This document shows, one piece after another, positions 36,115 to 45,909 of a stretch of DNA of 64,000 nt. The DNA is from Bacillota bacterium (GTDB lineage Bacteria; Bacillota_I; Bacilli_A; Izemoplasmatales; Hujiaoplasmataceae), in NCBI GenBank assembly GCA_018818595.1, contig JAHIRM010000036.1, forward strand, positions 1 to 64,000, given 5' to 3'. A model generated the notes under the pieces. The model saw only the letters and a list, made by a program, of their open reading frames with translations. It was not told where the DNA came from and made no database searches. Every line of letters begins with the position of its first letter. Position 1 is the stretch's first letter. A program made the position numbers and the translations under genes.

Positions 36115-39100
36115 ATGGCAAAAAATCGCGATATCATTTCATATGTGCTGAATAGATTTCCAGCTTTTTTTAACGACCATAAGACCGTTCAAACCGCCAT
36201 TGATCTTGAACTTTCTCAAGTATTAGAAAATTACAAGTACGAAATTGAACGGATTAGACAAAACTATGAATCATTTGAAGCGGATCATTTTAATGAATTT
36301 ATTTTAACTGAAATGAATTTCCATAAATCCATTGATTTCGTAAATGAAGAATATCATGAATTATTTCAGAATATTGAAGAAGATATTTTTAATCACGAAG
36401 AAGTCGTAAAACAATCTATAAATGAAGAAAATGATTATTTTAATTCTGCTTTGCAATCAATTGAACAACTTAAACATGACGCATACTTGCAATTTCTGGA
36501 ATTAACCAAAAATTCAGATGAAGCCATTGATAAAGAAATGAAAGTTCATCATGATTTCTTAAAATTAGAACAAAAGAAATATGATTCACTTCAAAATGAC
36601 TATCAAGAAATTAATTCCGAACAAGCAAACATTCTTTTGTGGACAATTGAGAAATCTAAAAATGCTTTGATTGCGCTTAAAAAACAATTGAATAAAGATT
36701 CATCCAACCAAGCACAATTTATGAACGAATCCGTACTTCAAGTGATTGAAGCGTTAAGAAACACTAAAAATAAGATGAATGCTTTGTTTAAAAGCTCTTC
36801 TGACATCTATACTCGTCAGAAAGCAAGAATTGAAGGACTTAGTCACCAAAGACAAAAGCCTCATTCTTTAATTAATCAAACGATTATTCATCAATTTGTC
36901 AAACAAATCAAAGATGTCAACCAAAAGAAAAATTCTTTTGAAAAGTTAATTCAAAAAGAATATAAAGAAACAAAAGAAATCATTGGAAGAAAAATCATTG
37001 AGTCAGATAAAAATGGTCAATCACGCTTGACTGAAAAATATATTATGCAATATGAGATTATTCAAAATAAAGCAAATTATTTACTGAAAAGAAATCAATC
37101 GATGGCTGATTTATTAATTTCTAAATATCAAAATGAGATCAAAAAAATTAAAATTGATTCTTTTAAACGTGTAGAAGAGATAAAACTTGCTTATTATATG
37201 CCTGCAGCTTTTTTCCAAAACAGTATTAATTTATATAGTAATTTTGCTTTTTACGTAAATGAATCTTTTGATGAATTAGATAATATTTTAGCTGAATTCA
37301 TTCAATTTAATCAACAAATTACTGAAATGGAAAGCAATTACATCACGCAAAGCGCTAAAACGCTTGAAGATTATAAAATTAATGTAATGGTTCGAGTCAA
37401 CAACATTACTTCTACTTTGACCGATTTAATTACTCAAATCGATTTCTTCAGTAAAGAAATTGTGACACTTGAATCAAACAATCAACTCGAAGTGGCTTCC
37501 ATTCGAAAACGTATGGAAAACACTGATATATCTGGAGATTATAATAAATATCTCGCTGAATTAAAAGAAGATGAATTTTTTGCCAAATACCAACATGACA
37601 TTAACCTAAAGAAAATCGAATCAGAATCCAACCTTCAAAATGGTTTGATTTCGATTCACAAAGAAAGTACTTTCTTGCATTTGGCAAAACAACATAATCT
37701 TGTTAGAAAAGATTATTTGTTGAATCTAAATCAAGTCGAAAAGAAAATTCATGAATTAGCCTATGATAAAGACCTTGCCTATGCAAAAGCAGTCTTTGAA
37801 AGAGCAAAAGCTTTAGATATTCACCAAATGAAATATAATAAATCGATGATAAGCTATGAAATCAATCGGTTAAATTATCAATATGCTATCGCTTTTGAAA
37901 ATTACAAAAAACAATTTTCACTTTTCCAACAAGAAGGAAGCAATAAAATTGTAGACTTCGTTCATCAAAAACAATTGTTAATTGATCAAATTGAAGCAGA
38001 TAAAGTGCATGTTTCTTTTTTCGTTGAAAATTCAAAAGAAGATCGAACTTATGCTTATTATCTTGAAACATTACGCTATAAATTAATTCATGAATTTGAT
38101 CAACAAACAAGTAAAAAAACAGCTTTAGCACACAAGGACATTCAAACCATTCATCACGAATTTAGAACAATAATAAAGAGCATACATACAAAAATCGATT
38201 TATTTATGAATCCATGGAAAACTCAATTACTTCATCAAGATAAATTATCTGATCAAACTATTATTTTGCCTTTTATGAATAGCAGATCTCAAATGCACTC
38301 CGTCGTTAACATTTTGAATGCTATCATGAATGATTGTTTACAATTGACTCAAAAATACAATTACCTCAACTTGAACCAATCATTGTCAAAATGGATGGAT
38401 CAAAACATTATAGAATACGTTATTAATGCTTCTTCTGCTCAACATTTTCTTCAAAAAAACACACTCAAACCAGTAAAACAAAATACTATTTATAAAGAAT
38501 ATTTAATTGAATCGATTATTCTCTTTAAAAAAATTTATTTTAAATTGTACAACGTTCTTGACTCTACTGAGTTGCTTGCGATTAAAAACGATGTATTGTT
38601 TGTAAGCCAGATTTATGATAAAGCAAGCGAAACGAAGAATATTATTAACAATCAATACGACCGTTTAGTTTATGAAGCTGTCAAATCTGGTAAGAATCGA
38701 GCTAAACAATTACAAAAAATTAAACAAGATTCCTTTTTACTGGAAACAAAACTCAAAGATCAAGTGATTGAAATGAATAAAGCCTTTGAGCGCTCTACTA
38801 GGATTGATTCTGATGAATACGAATACTTAGAAACTAAAATTAATCAAATCATTCAAAAAAATCAAAAATTATTGAAACACAAAATTCTATTATATGATAA
38901 ATCTCATAAACGCAGTTTCAATACCATTGACAATCGATTTCATATGTTTGAAACAGCATATCAACGTCTAAAATCTCAAATAGAACTTGATTTCCATTTG
39001 GAAAATGAGTATATTGAATCCTTAGCAATAAATGATGATCAAATATCTTCTCGTAGTCTTTCAAAATTAGAACAAGAAATCTCTATTCTTCCCATAACTT

Positions 39101-39576
39101 CTAAAGAAGTCACTTCTAGTTTAGAAGCAACCAAACTAACTCTTATTCAAGAGCGTAGGTTAACCTTACTTCAAGAATTTGCTCATATTGAGGAAACTAA
39201 ATTTGTCTCTAGGCCTCAATTTTTACTTGAAATTGAAGATGTAAAGAAACGACTTCCTAGTGACTATTTAGAAATTTATAAAAAAATTCAATTAGCAGAA
39301 GAAACTTTTTTAAAACAATACACTCAATCGAATCAAGATCATTTAAATGATTACTTGCAATTTTATGATGCCCAAAGTGATTATCATAAAATTATTGAAG
39401 AAGGAAACTTAATTAATCTTCCTTTTGACAAATATTATTCCCTTCAAGAATCTCTTTATAAAAAATCAATCGATGCCTATAAAGACACTCTTACCAAAGC
39501 TAAAAACACAAAAGATGCAATAACACTTGAGGAAACCAAATCTAGTCAAAAACAAGATCGCATCATAAACGTGTAG
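36115..39576 (+). CDS. Giant coiled-coil protein A, unknown function
   Basis: 1153 residues, almost entirely predicted helix with long stretches of heptad-like spacing, rich in Glu, Lys, Gln, Asn, Ile, Tyr and His. Pro and Gly are rare and only one Cys is seen. There is no signal peptide, no membrane segment, no P-loop or other enzyme motif. Residues about 720-790 (around NPWKTQLLHQDK to NLNQSLSKWMDQN) look less coiled and may be a small helical domain. The ATG at 36115 has GAGGTG six bases upstream; the GTG at 36106 overlaps that site. It is followed 13 bases later by a second protein of the same type. A structural or scaffold role is inferred from composition only. Confidence 0.8.
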   Translation: MAKNRDIISYVLNRFPAFFNDHKTVQTAIDLELSQVLENYKYEIERIRQNYESFEADHFNEFILTEMNFHKSIDFVNEEYHELFQNIEEDIFNHEEVVKQSINEENDYFNSALQSIEQLKHDAYLQFLELTKNSDEAIDKEMKVHHDFLKLEQKKYDSLQNDYQEINSEQANILLWTIEKSKNALIALKKQLNKDSSNQAQFMNESVLQVIEALRNTKNKMNALFKSSSDIYTRQKARIEGLSHQRQKPHSLINQTIIHQFVKQIKDVNQKKNSFEKLIQKEYKETKEIIGRKIIESDKNGQSRLTEKYIMQYEIIQNKANYLLKRNQSMADLLISKYQNEIKKIKIDSFKRVEEIKLAYYMPAAFFQNSINLYSNFAFYVNESFDELDNILAEFIQFNQQITEMESNYITQSAKTLEDYKINVMVRVNNITSTLTDLITQIDFFSKEIVTLESNNQLEVASIRKRMENTDISGDYNKYLAELKEDEFFAKYQHDINLKKIESESNLQNGLISIHKESTFLHLAKQHNLVRKDYLLNLNQVEKKIHELAYDKDLAYAKAVFERAKALDIHQMKYNKSMISYEINRLNYQYAIAFENYKKQFSLFQQEGSNKIVDFVHQKQLLIDQIEADKVHVSFFVENSKEDRTYAYYLETLRYKLIHEFDQQTSKKTALAHKDIQTIHHEFRTIIKSIHTKIDLFMNPWKTQLLHQDKLSDQTIILPFMNSRSQMHSVVNILNAIMNDCLQLTQKYNYLNLNQSLSKWMDQNIIEYVINASSAQHFLQKNTLKPVKQNTIYKEYLIESIILFKKIYFKLYNVLDSTELLAIKNDVLFVSQIYDKASETKNIINNQYDRLVYEAVKSGKNRAKQLQKIKQDSFLLETKLKDQVIEMNKAFERSTRIDSDEYEYLETKINQIIQKNQKLLKHKILLYDKSHKRSFNTIDNRFHMFETAYQRLKSQIELDFHLENEYIESLAINDDQISSRSLSKLEQEISILPITSKEVTSSLEATKLTLIQERRLTLLQEFAHIEETKFVSRPQFLLEIEDVKKRLPSDYLEIYKKIQLAEETFLKQYTQSNQDHLNDYLQFYDAQSDYHKIIEEGNLINLPFDKYYSLQESLYKKSIDAYKDTLTKAKNTKDAITLEETKSSQKQDRIINV

Positions 39577-39589
39577 AAAGGAGTTCAAG

Positions 39590-42523
39590 GTGGCTCAATC
39601 TGAAACCAAATTGCAAAAAGACATCCATAATCAAAAAATTTATGAAGAATCGTTAAAAACTTCTTTTACCGATGAAATGAAATTTTATGATGAGTTCTTT
39701 CATAAAATATCTGCTCATGCGTCTACTCATAGACAAATCACCTTGAATAACCTAAATGATGCAGAAGAACGTTTAGACCAATTAAAAATTGAAGCTTCAA
39801 ATTTAAAAGAAGCTCTTTTTTATCATGACGAAACCGCCATTGTAGATCGTCAAGAGATTATTTCCGAAACCGAAGCTAGTGTTCACGAACAAAACGAAGT
39901 CTTACTTCATCACGATCGATTGGAAGCCTCAGAAATATTAGATACAATCGATTATCTAAATAAAGCATTAATCCAAGTTAAATCTTCGTTTTTTGAAACC
40001 TATCAAAGAACGTATTTAAATAATCTTTATAATACTGATAAATTCTTTGATTTCTTTACCGAGCAATCTTCTCGTTTTCAAAAAGTGTTAGATCAACATC
40101 AAGAAGAAATAATGGATTTGTTCTTAAGCTTAAACGAAGAAATTAAAGGGATGGATTCTACTATTTCCGAAATCATTCAAAAAAAGAATCAATTTGTAAA
40201 ACAAATTAACCGTTTTTATGAACAAGAAACAAAACATTATGTTGATAATCAATTGTTGTTTAGCGCGGAAGACGATCCGACGTCTATTGACATTCAAGCA
40301 CTTGTTTCCGATAAGATTAATCAATTTGAAGCTTTTAAAAAACATCTATTTGAACAAGATTTGAAGATTGAACAGCTTTTAGTTCAAGATTATAAGAGAC
40401 TATATCAAAACATTTATGAGCGATTACTCAATCGAAAATCAAATTTAATGACAGGAGACATCCACTTCTTTAAAAACCCTGAAAAAAACATTTTAGAGCT
40501 AAAAGAAGCAATTCTGAATGCTCGAAATAATAAAAATTTTACTTTATTAAAAAAATTAATTTCTCAATATGATGAAGTGAAGCATTATCATAATAGCATG
40601 TTATCATGCCAAGCGAAAGCAAAAAAATTAGTAAAAAAGAATCAAAAAGAAAAAAGAGAATATCTCCTTTTATATCGTTTTGAATCTAATAAAATGTTAA
40701 ATCAACTAGAAGAATACTTAGTTTTATACCAAAGATTAATGACGTTCGATCCTTTTTTAGCTCAAACAATTGGAGAATTTTCATCAAAAATCATTAAGGA
40801 TGAATTAACTCACTTATCCATACTTGAAGTGAATAAAGAGTTAAAAACAAACATCAATTACGATATTGAATCTTTAAAAGTTAAAAATAAAATTAATGAA
40901 ATTGAACAAAAGTTGATTTACGAAGTTAAGAAACATCTTCTTCTTCAAGAAATAAAACTTTTAGATATTATTAATCAAATTCAATTCTTTCTAATTGACC
41001 GTAAAATAATTTTCTATAAATCAAAACAATCTATTACGAAAGAACGTTTTTTGATAGAACGTTTAGATGCTGCAATGAATTATCATTTAGAGTATTTACA
41101 AGAATCTGGAAATATTAACCGAAAATGGCAATCACTCGTATCTTTAAAATTAATCCAACAAATTAGAAATGATGAAACGCACAATATTCATGTTGTGGAA
41201 GCCGCTTCAAAAGTGAAACTGGCTTTGAAAGAATACGATATGACTGCTCTTCATTTTAAAACGATGCATGAAACCGAAATGGCTTATTTGATTATGCAAT
41301 CTTCAAGAGTTGAGGAAGAAACAAAAATACATCATGAGTTCATCTTAACTACATATTTGAATCAAATGAGATTTTCCAAAGAACAAATAGAGTTAGCAGA
41401 ATCGGAGTATCGAATTCGTGTAGAATCTTTGATGCAAATTATCGATGAAGAAAAATCATATTTTGAGGATATCATTCAAAATACAACTCTTAAAGCGTCG
41501 AAAATGCAAAAGCAAATTGAGGATGAATATCAAGCTTTACTTTATAAAAACACTCATTTTTTATCTGAAAATACAGACGTTAAAATCAGTAAATTAATTC
41601 ACAAGGAAATGGAAAAAATTTCCAAGCAACAAACCGATGCAATTAATAAAATCCACCAAGATTTAGCGAAGAACGAAACCATTCTTACTTCAAAAAGAAA
41701 AATACAAGAACTCGACGTTCATCTAGACGATGCATTAAAAGACGCTGAAAATTTGCGAAATGATACCATTCAAGAAATGACAGATAGTTATCAAGATGCA
41801 AAGAATCATTATGAAGCACTAAAACCTTATCTTGAGAGCAAAGTCAATATTTTAGATCCAAGTTTTTACAATACCTTAGAAAAAATGAATGATCGTTATC
41901 ATTATAAACTCAAAGTGGCAGAAATTGAAATAGACGTTGCCTCAAAAGATTTATTAGATCAATACTTATCGGTTTACTTTGAGGATCAACCTATTCACAA
42001 CCAGGCACAACTTCTTGCTCAAATCGATGAAATTACGCTTTCAAGAGACACTTGCAGAACTGAGTATGCTCAAAAAATGCAAAAACTTGAAGATGGATAT
42101 AAGGTGAGCTTTTTACCTTTAGATGAAGAAATTAAAGCAATCGATGCGGATGCTTCTTTGTTAAAGGAAACCGCTAAAATAAAGGAAGAAGCGACAGTTC
42201 ACTCGATTCAATATGAATTAACACAATTGGAAAAAAGTTATCTTATTCTTGTAGATAAACATCAAATTGCTTTGTCAAATCAAATTGATGCCCTTACAAA
42301 TGAGTACAAAGCTGCTCTAGTGAATAATCAAAAGTATACTTCAAATTTATCATCTGAGTTTGAAAAACTACTGCATAGTTATAAACCATATCTTACTCTT
42401 TCCAAAAAGAATCCAACTGTTTCTAAACTGTTTAAAGAAGTTCATATGGCTTTTAAAGCAAAACAAAAATGGACCAAAAAACAATCCATCTTAAAATATA
42501 AAAACAAAATTACTTTTAATTAA
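39590..42523 (+). CDS. Giant coiled-coil protein B, unknown function
   Basis: 977 residues from a GTG with AAAGGAG six bases upstream. It resembles protein A in composition: long charged helices, few Pro or Gly, two Cys, no signal peptide, membrane helix or nucleotide-binding motif. Segments such as DAINKIHQDLAKNETILTSK and KIQELDVHLDDALKDAENLR are good coiled-coil candidates. The C-terminus (about 925-977) is basic, ending KQSILKYKNKITFN, with a short NPTVSKLFKEV segment before it. It is co-transcribed with protein A and ends at a terminator. The two may form a heteromeric filament or scaffold; I recognise no relative. Confidence 0.8.
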   Translation: MAQSETKLQKDIHNQKIYEESLKTSFTDEMKFYDEFFHKISAHASTHRQITLNNLNDAEERLDQLKIEASNLKEALFYHDETAIVDRQEIISETEASVHEQNEVLLHHDRLEASEILDTIDYLNKALIQVKSSFFETYQRTYLNNLYNTDKFFDFFTEQSSRFQKVLDQHQEEIMDLFLSLNEEIKGMDSTISEIIQKKNQFVKQINRFYEQETKHYVDNQLLFSAEDDPTSIDIQALVSDKINQFEAFKKHLFEQDLKIEQLLVQDYKRLYQNIYERLLNRKSNLMTGDIHFFKNPEKNILELKEAILNARNNKNFTLLKKLISQYDEVKHYHNSMLSCQAKAKKLVKKNQKEKREYLLLYRFESNKMLNQLEEYLVLYQRLMTFDPFLAQTIGEFSSKIIKDELTHLSILEVNKELKTNINYDIESLKVKNKINEIEQKLIYEVKKHLLLQEIKLLDIINQIQFFLIDRKIIFYKSKQSITKERFLIERLDAAMNYHLEYLQESGNINRKWQSLVSLKLIQQIRNDETHNIHVVEAASKVKLALKEYDMTALHFKTMHETEMAYLIMQSSRVEEETKIHHEFILTTYLNQMRFSKEQIELAESEYRIRVESLMQIIDEEKSYFEDIIQNTTLKASKMQKQIEDEYQALLYKNTHFLSENTDVKISKLIHKEMEKISKQQTDAINKIHQDLAKNETILTSKRKIQELDVHLDDALKDAENLRNDTIQEMTDSYQDAKNHYEALKPYLESKVNILDPSFYNTLEKMNDRYHYKLKVAEIEIDVASKDLLDQYLSVYFEDQPIHNQAQLLAQIDEITLSRDTCRTEYAQKMQKLEDGYKVSFLPLDEEIKAIDADASLLKETAKIKEEATVHSIQYELTQLEKSYLILVDKHQIALSNQIDALTNEYKAALVNNQKYTSNLSSEFEKLLHSYKPYLTLSKKNPTVSKLFKEVHMAFKAKQKWTKKQSILKYKNKITFN

Positions 42524-42527
42524 AAAC

Positions 42528-42556
42528 TGTATCCTTGTAAAGGACACATTTTTTTT
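42528..42556. terminator. Bidirectional terminator between coiled-coil gene B and deoB
   Basis: TGTATCCTT/AAGGACACA (42528-42536 with 42540-42548, one mismatch) is followed by eight T on the plus strand and TTTTT on the minus strand. Confidence 0.75.
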
Positions 42557-43733
42557 ATTGAAGCTGTCTTAATAAACTTTTTCCATATTTGGTTTTACTG
42601 ACATTAAAATTTTCGGCAATGGTAGCTGAGATATCCGCAAACGTTTTTGAAATTGGAAGAAAACTTCCATTTAAATCACGATTGTAAATAAACAAAGGAA
42701 TGTATTCTCTTGTATGATCGGTTCCTCTAAAAGTAGGATCGTTTCCGTGATCTGCTGTGATGATTAACAAATCATTGGAATCTAATTCTTTCAAAAGCGT
42801 TGTTAAGTCTTGATCAAATTCTTCTAAAGCGGCTTTGTATCCAACAGCGTCGCGTCGATGTCCATACAGTGCATCAAAATCAACTAAATTGATAAAGGCA
42901 AGCCCAGTAAAGTCACCTTTTGCAAGATCTATCGTTTTTATCATTCCATCGTGATTTGAAACGATAGAATAATGATCTGTAATTCCAGATCCATTAAAGA
43001 TGTCTTTGATTTTTCCAACTGAAATAACATCATACTTTTCATCTTCTAAATAATTTAAAACCGTTTTCCCAGATGGAGATAAAGCATAATCGTGTCGATT
43101 TGGCGTTCTTTTAAATCCATCTTTTGGATTACCTAGGTAAGGTCTTGCAATTACTCTTCCCACTTTCCATTCGGGTTTTAAAGTTATCTTTCTTGCTTTA
43201 CGACAAATATCATAGAGTTCATTTAATGGAATAATTTCTTCATGAGCCGCAATTTGTAAAACGGAATCTGCAGAAGTGTACACGATTAAATCCCCCGTTT
43301 CCATTTGATGAGGTCCAAGTAAATCTAAGATTTCTGTTCCGGAGGCAGCCATGTTTCCAACTATTTTTCTGCCGGTTGCTTTTTCAAGTTCTAAAATTAA
43401 TTCTTTAGGAAACCCGTGTTCGGTAAAGGTTTGAAACGGAACTTCCGTTTTAAGTCCCATGATTTCCCAGTGACCTGTCATGGTATCTTTTCCATTACTA
43501 ATTTCAATCATTTTTGTCGTATTAGCTTTTGGATGATTTACAGGAGCGACTCCTAGAATATCCGTTAAATTTCCATACCCAAACGATTCAAGCATAGGTA
43601 AAGTAATACCATTTGTTGCTTTTGCAAGGTTTCCTATGGTATTTGATCCAACATCATTATATTTTGCGGCATCAGGTAGTTCTCCTACTCCAACGGAATC
43701 AATGACGATTAAAAATATGCGTTTGTATTTCAT
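42555..43733 (-). CDS. deoB: Phosphopentomutase
   Basis: 392 residues of the alkaline-phosphatase fold. [21 protein letters not shown] carries the first metal-binding Asp, SNTIGNLA and [12 protein letters not shown] follow (the Thr nucleophile region), and [23 protein letters not shown] gives the distal metal ligands. It converts (deoxy)ribose 1-phosphate to the 5-phosphate, the step between DeoD and DeoC. The start overlaps the xerD-like gene by four bases. It is far from deoC/deoD (22-23.6 kb), so the deo genes are split between two operons. Confidence 0.95.
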   Translation of the reverse strand: MKYKRIFLIVIDSVGVGELPDAAKYNDVGSNTIGNLAKATNGITLPMLESFGYGNLTDILGVAPVNHPKANTTKMIEISNGKDTMTGHWEIMGLKTEVPFQTFTEHGFPKELILELEKATGRKIVGNMAASGTEILDLLGPHQMETGDLIVYTSADSVLQIAAHEEIIPLNELYDICRKARKITLKPEWKVGRVIARPYLGNPKDGFKRTPNRHDYALSPSGKTVLNYLEDEKYDVISVGKIKDIFNGSGITDHYSIVSNHDGMIKTIDLAKGDFTGLAFINLVDFDALYGHRRDAVGYKAALEEFDQDLTTLLKELDSNDLLIITADHGNDPTFRGTDHTREYIPLFIYNRDLNGSFLPISKTFADISATIAENFNVSKTKYGKSLLRQLQ

Positions 43734-44647
43734 GCTTTGTCCTCTTTTCTATTTGCACGGGGGTGTGCAGATTCATAGGCATCTTGAAGATGCTTTTTAC
43801 TAATATGTGTATAATTCTCTGTTGTCAAGATATCTTCGTGCCCTAACAGTTCTTGGACTGATTTTAAATCCGCACCGTTCTCTAGCAAATGTGTTGCAAA
43901 AGAGTGTCTTAAGGTATGAGGTGAAATTTGTTTTTCGATGTTCGCTTTTTTGGCAAGAGTTTGAATCATCTTGTAAAATCCGATTCGACTCAAGCGAGCG
44001 CCTGATTTATTGACAAACAGCACTTCAGCTTGAATGGGATGTAAAAAAGGTCTGCCTTCGACGATGTATTTTCGAAGGGCTTTCACACTTTCATCACCAA
44101 GTGGAACAATTCTTTCTTTGTTCCCTTTACCTATTATTTTAACTAAATTCACATTTAAATGCAAATCAGATAACTTTAAATCCACCAATTCGGATACTCT
44201 AAGTCCTGCTCCATATGCAATTTCAATCATTGCAGTGTTACGTAAATCCAGTGGAGTTTCTTTTCCATGAGAACAAGTAATCAGTCGTTCGGTTTCCTCG
44301 ATGTTTAAAACGACTGGCAACAATTTTTGCGTTTTGGGCTTCGGTATTTTTTTTACGATATTATCGTCAATAATTTTTTCGAAAAGTAAGTATTGATGAA
44401 AAGAACGAATGGATGATAATTTTCTTGTGATGCTTTTTGAAACCATATTCTTTCTTTTTAAACGAATAACATAATTTAAAATGTGTTGTTTTTCAACCAA
44501 ATCCATCGTTTTAATATGATAATTTTCTTCCAAAAAAATCAAATAATCTAAAATATCATGTTCATAACAAATAATCGTGTTTTTAGATAGATTTTTAGTG
44601 ATTCGCAAGTAATAGGTATATTCTTTTAAATAAGATTGTAACATCAT
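43730..44647 (-). CDS. Tyrosine recombinase, XerC/XerD family
   Basis: 305 residues (the second ATG at 44644 has better spacing to the GGAG site). The N-terminal SAM-like domain is followed by a catalytic domain with [13 protein letters not shown] (first Arg), [30 protein letters not shown] (His-x-x-Arg and His) and [13 protein letters not shown] (Tyr nucleophile). It is the length and type of Xer proteins that resolve chromosome dimers at dif. No integrase-like cargo or att site is near, so a housekeeping XerD/XerC role is likely; which one it is cannot be told. It is coupled to hemW and deoB. Confidence 0.9.
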   Translation of the reverse strand: MMLQSYLKEYTYYLRITKNLSKNTIICYEHDILDYLIFLEENYHIKTMDLVEKQHILNYVIRLKRKNMVSKSITRKLSSIRSFHQYLLFEKIIDDNIVKKIPKPKTQKLLPVVLNIEETERLITCSHGKETPLDLRNTAMIEIAYGAGLRVSELVDLKLSDLHLNVNLVKIIGKGNKERIVPLGDESVKALRKYIVEGRPFLHPIQAEVLFVNKSGARLSRIGFYKMIQTLAKKANIEKQISPHTLRHSFATHLLENGADLKSVQELLGHEDILTTENYTHISKKHLQDAYESAHPRANRKEDKA

Positions 44648-44655
44648 TTCTCCTT

Positions 44656-45768
44656 CTAAAACAGACTCAAAAATACTTGGTTAGACAAAAGCATTCCTTT
44701 TTTGGTCAAATACAACCGATCGTTTTTCATTTCTAAGAGTCCATTTGATAAATGGTTTTCTAATTCAGGATATTTTTGGAAAACAGAACCATTAAATTTT
44801 TGATTAAAATCCGATAGAGAAATTCCTTCTGTTTTTCGTAATCCAAGCAAGATTGTTTCTTGAATGGGATTAAAATCTTCAAAGACTTGTATTCCTTTAT
44901 TGTTTTTTGATACAAGTTCAAGGTAAGACTTATAGGTAGAGGCGTTTTTAAAACGAACTTCTTCTATTTGAGAGGCTGCCCCAAGTCCTATTCCAAGGTA
45001 TTCTTCTAAATTCCACACAATTAAATTATGTAGACATTGTCTGTTTTGAAGTGAATAATTGCTAAATTCGTATTGATAGTATCCTTTTGATTCTAAATAA
45101 GTTGTCATGTAGTTTGACATTTGTTCTTCTGTTTCTTCCAAGACAAGTTCTAATTTTCCTTTTTTTACATCGTAATCAAATTTCGTTTTGGGTTCAAGGA
45201 TTAAAGAGTATACAGAAAGATGACTTGGGTTAAGAGAAACGGCTATCGATAAATCATGTTTGAATTGTTCTAGTGATTGATAAGGTATCGAATACATTAA
45301 ATCAAAATTAATATTATCAAAGTGGTGATTGTGAAGTATGGTTACTGCGCTGATTACATCTTGAGGTAAATGATTTCTTCCTAAGACAGATAAAAGTTTT
45401 TCATCAAATGTTTGAACTCCAATGCTTATTCGATTCACTTGGTATTTTTGAATCAATTTTACAAAGCTTGGAGTAATGTCTTTTGGATTTGATTCTATTG
45501 AAAACTCTTTGACTAAAGACATATCTATTTGAAGATGTATTTGTTTAAAGAGAAGTTCAAGTAAAGATTCATCAAGAAAAGAAGGCGTACCTCCGCCGAT
45601 GTAAATCGTTTGAATCTGAGAGAGTTGTTTTCCATAAAATGTTAATTCTTGTAAAAGAGATGTCACATATTTTATGTGATATTCTTTTGAAGCTACCATT
45701 TTTGCAAAGTCACAATAATGACAAATTTTCTCGCAAAATGGCAAATGAATGTATAGTCCTTTAATCAA
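44656..45768 (-). CDS. hemW: HemW-like radical SAM protein
   Basis: 370 residues. LYIHLPFCEKICHYCDF contains the C-x3-C-x2-C cluster motif at the N-terminus with the extra His/Tyr spacing of HemW/HemN-like proteins; IYIGGGTPSFLDE is the GGGTP motif. HemW is thought to be a heme chaperone rather than the coproporphyrinogen dehydrogenase HemN. The TTG at 45768 is preferred because GTGGTGAT lies about five bases upstream; two GTG codons at 45780 and 45777 overlap that site. A perfect 16-base palindrome lies just before it (45782-45797). Confidence 0.87.
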   Translation of the reverse strand: MIKGLYIHLPFCEKICHYCDFAKMVASKEYHIKYVTSLLQELTFYGKQLSQIQTIYIGGGTPSFLDESLLELLFKQIHLQIDMSLVKEFSIESNPKDITPSFVKLIQKYQVNRISIGVQTFDEKLLSVLGRNHLPQDVISAVTILHNHHFDNINFDLMYSIPYQSLEQFKHDLSIAVSLNPSHLSVYSLILEPKTKFDYDVKKGKLELVLEETEEQMSNYMTTYLESKGYYQYEFSNYSLQNRQCLHNLIVWNLEEYLGIGLGAASQIEEVRFKNASTYKSYLELVSKNNKGIQVFEDFNPIQETILLGLRKTEGISLSDFNQKFNGSVFQKYPELENHLSNGLLEMKNDRLYLTKKGMLLSNQVFLSLF

Positions 45769-45781
45769 AGTAATCACCACT

Positions 45782-45797
45782 ATTATGTTAACATAAT
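45782..45797. repeat. Perfect 16-bp palindrome before hemW
   Basis: ATTATGTTAACATAAT is its own reverse complement and lies between a possible -10 box (TATACT, 45813-45808 on the minus strand) and the hemW ribosome site. It may be an operator; no regulator is identified. Confidence 0.6.
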
Positions 45798-45865
45798 CTT
45801 TTTATAAAGTATAGCGATATACATGAAAAACACGTGATTCACCTTGATAAACGATTCTTGTTATT

Positions 45866-45895
45866 AAAAAAGCAACCAATAATCGATTGGTTGCT
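45866..45895. terminator. Terminator after lepA
   Basis: A perfect 10-bp stem AGCAACCAAT/ATTGGTTGCT (45871-45880 with 45886-45895) has a 5-base loop and A/T runs on both sides. Confidence 0.85.
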
Positions 45896-45909
45896 TTTAT
45901 TTAAGAATA

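Noticed and set aside
43730-44647. Tyrosine recombinase as a sign of an integrated element
   Set aside because: It has Xer length and motifs, is coupled to hemW and deoB, and no att repeats, tRNA or cargo genes are near.
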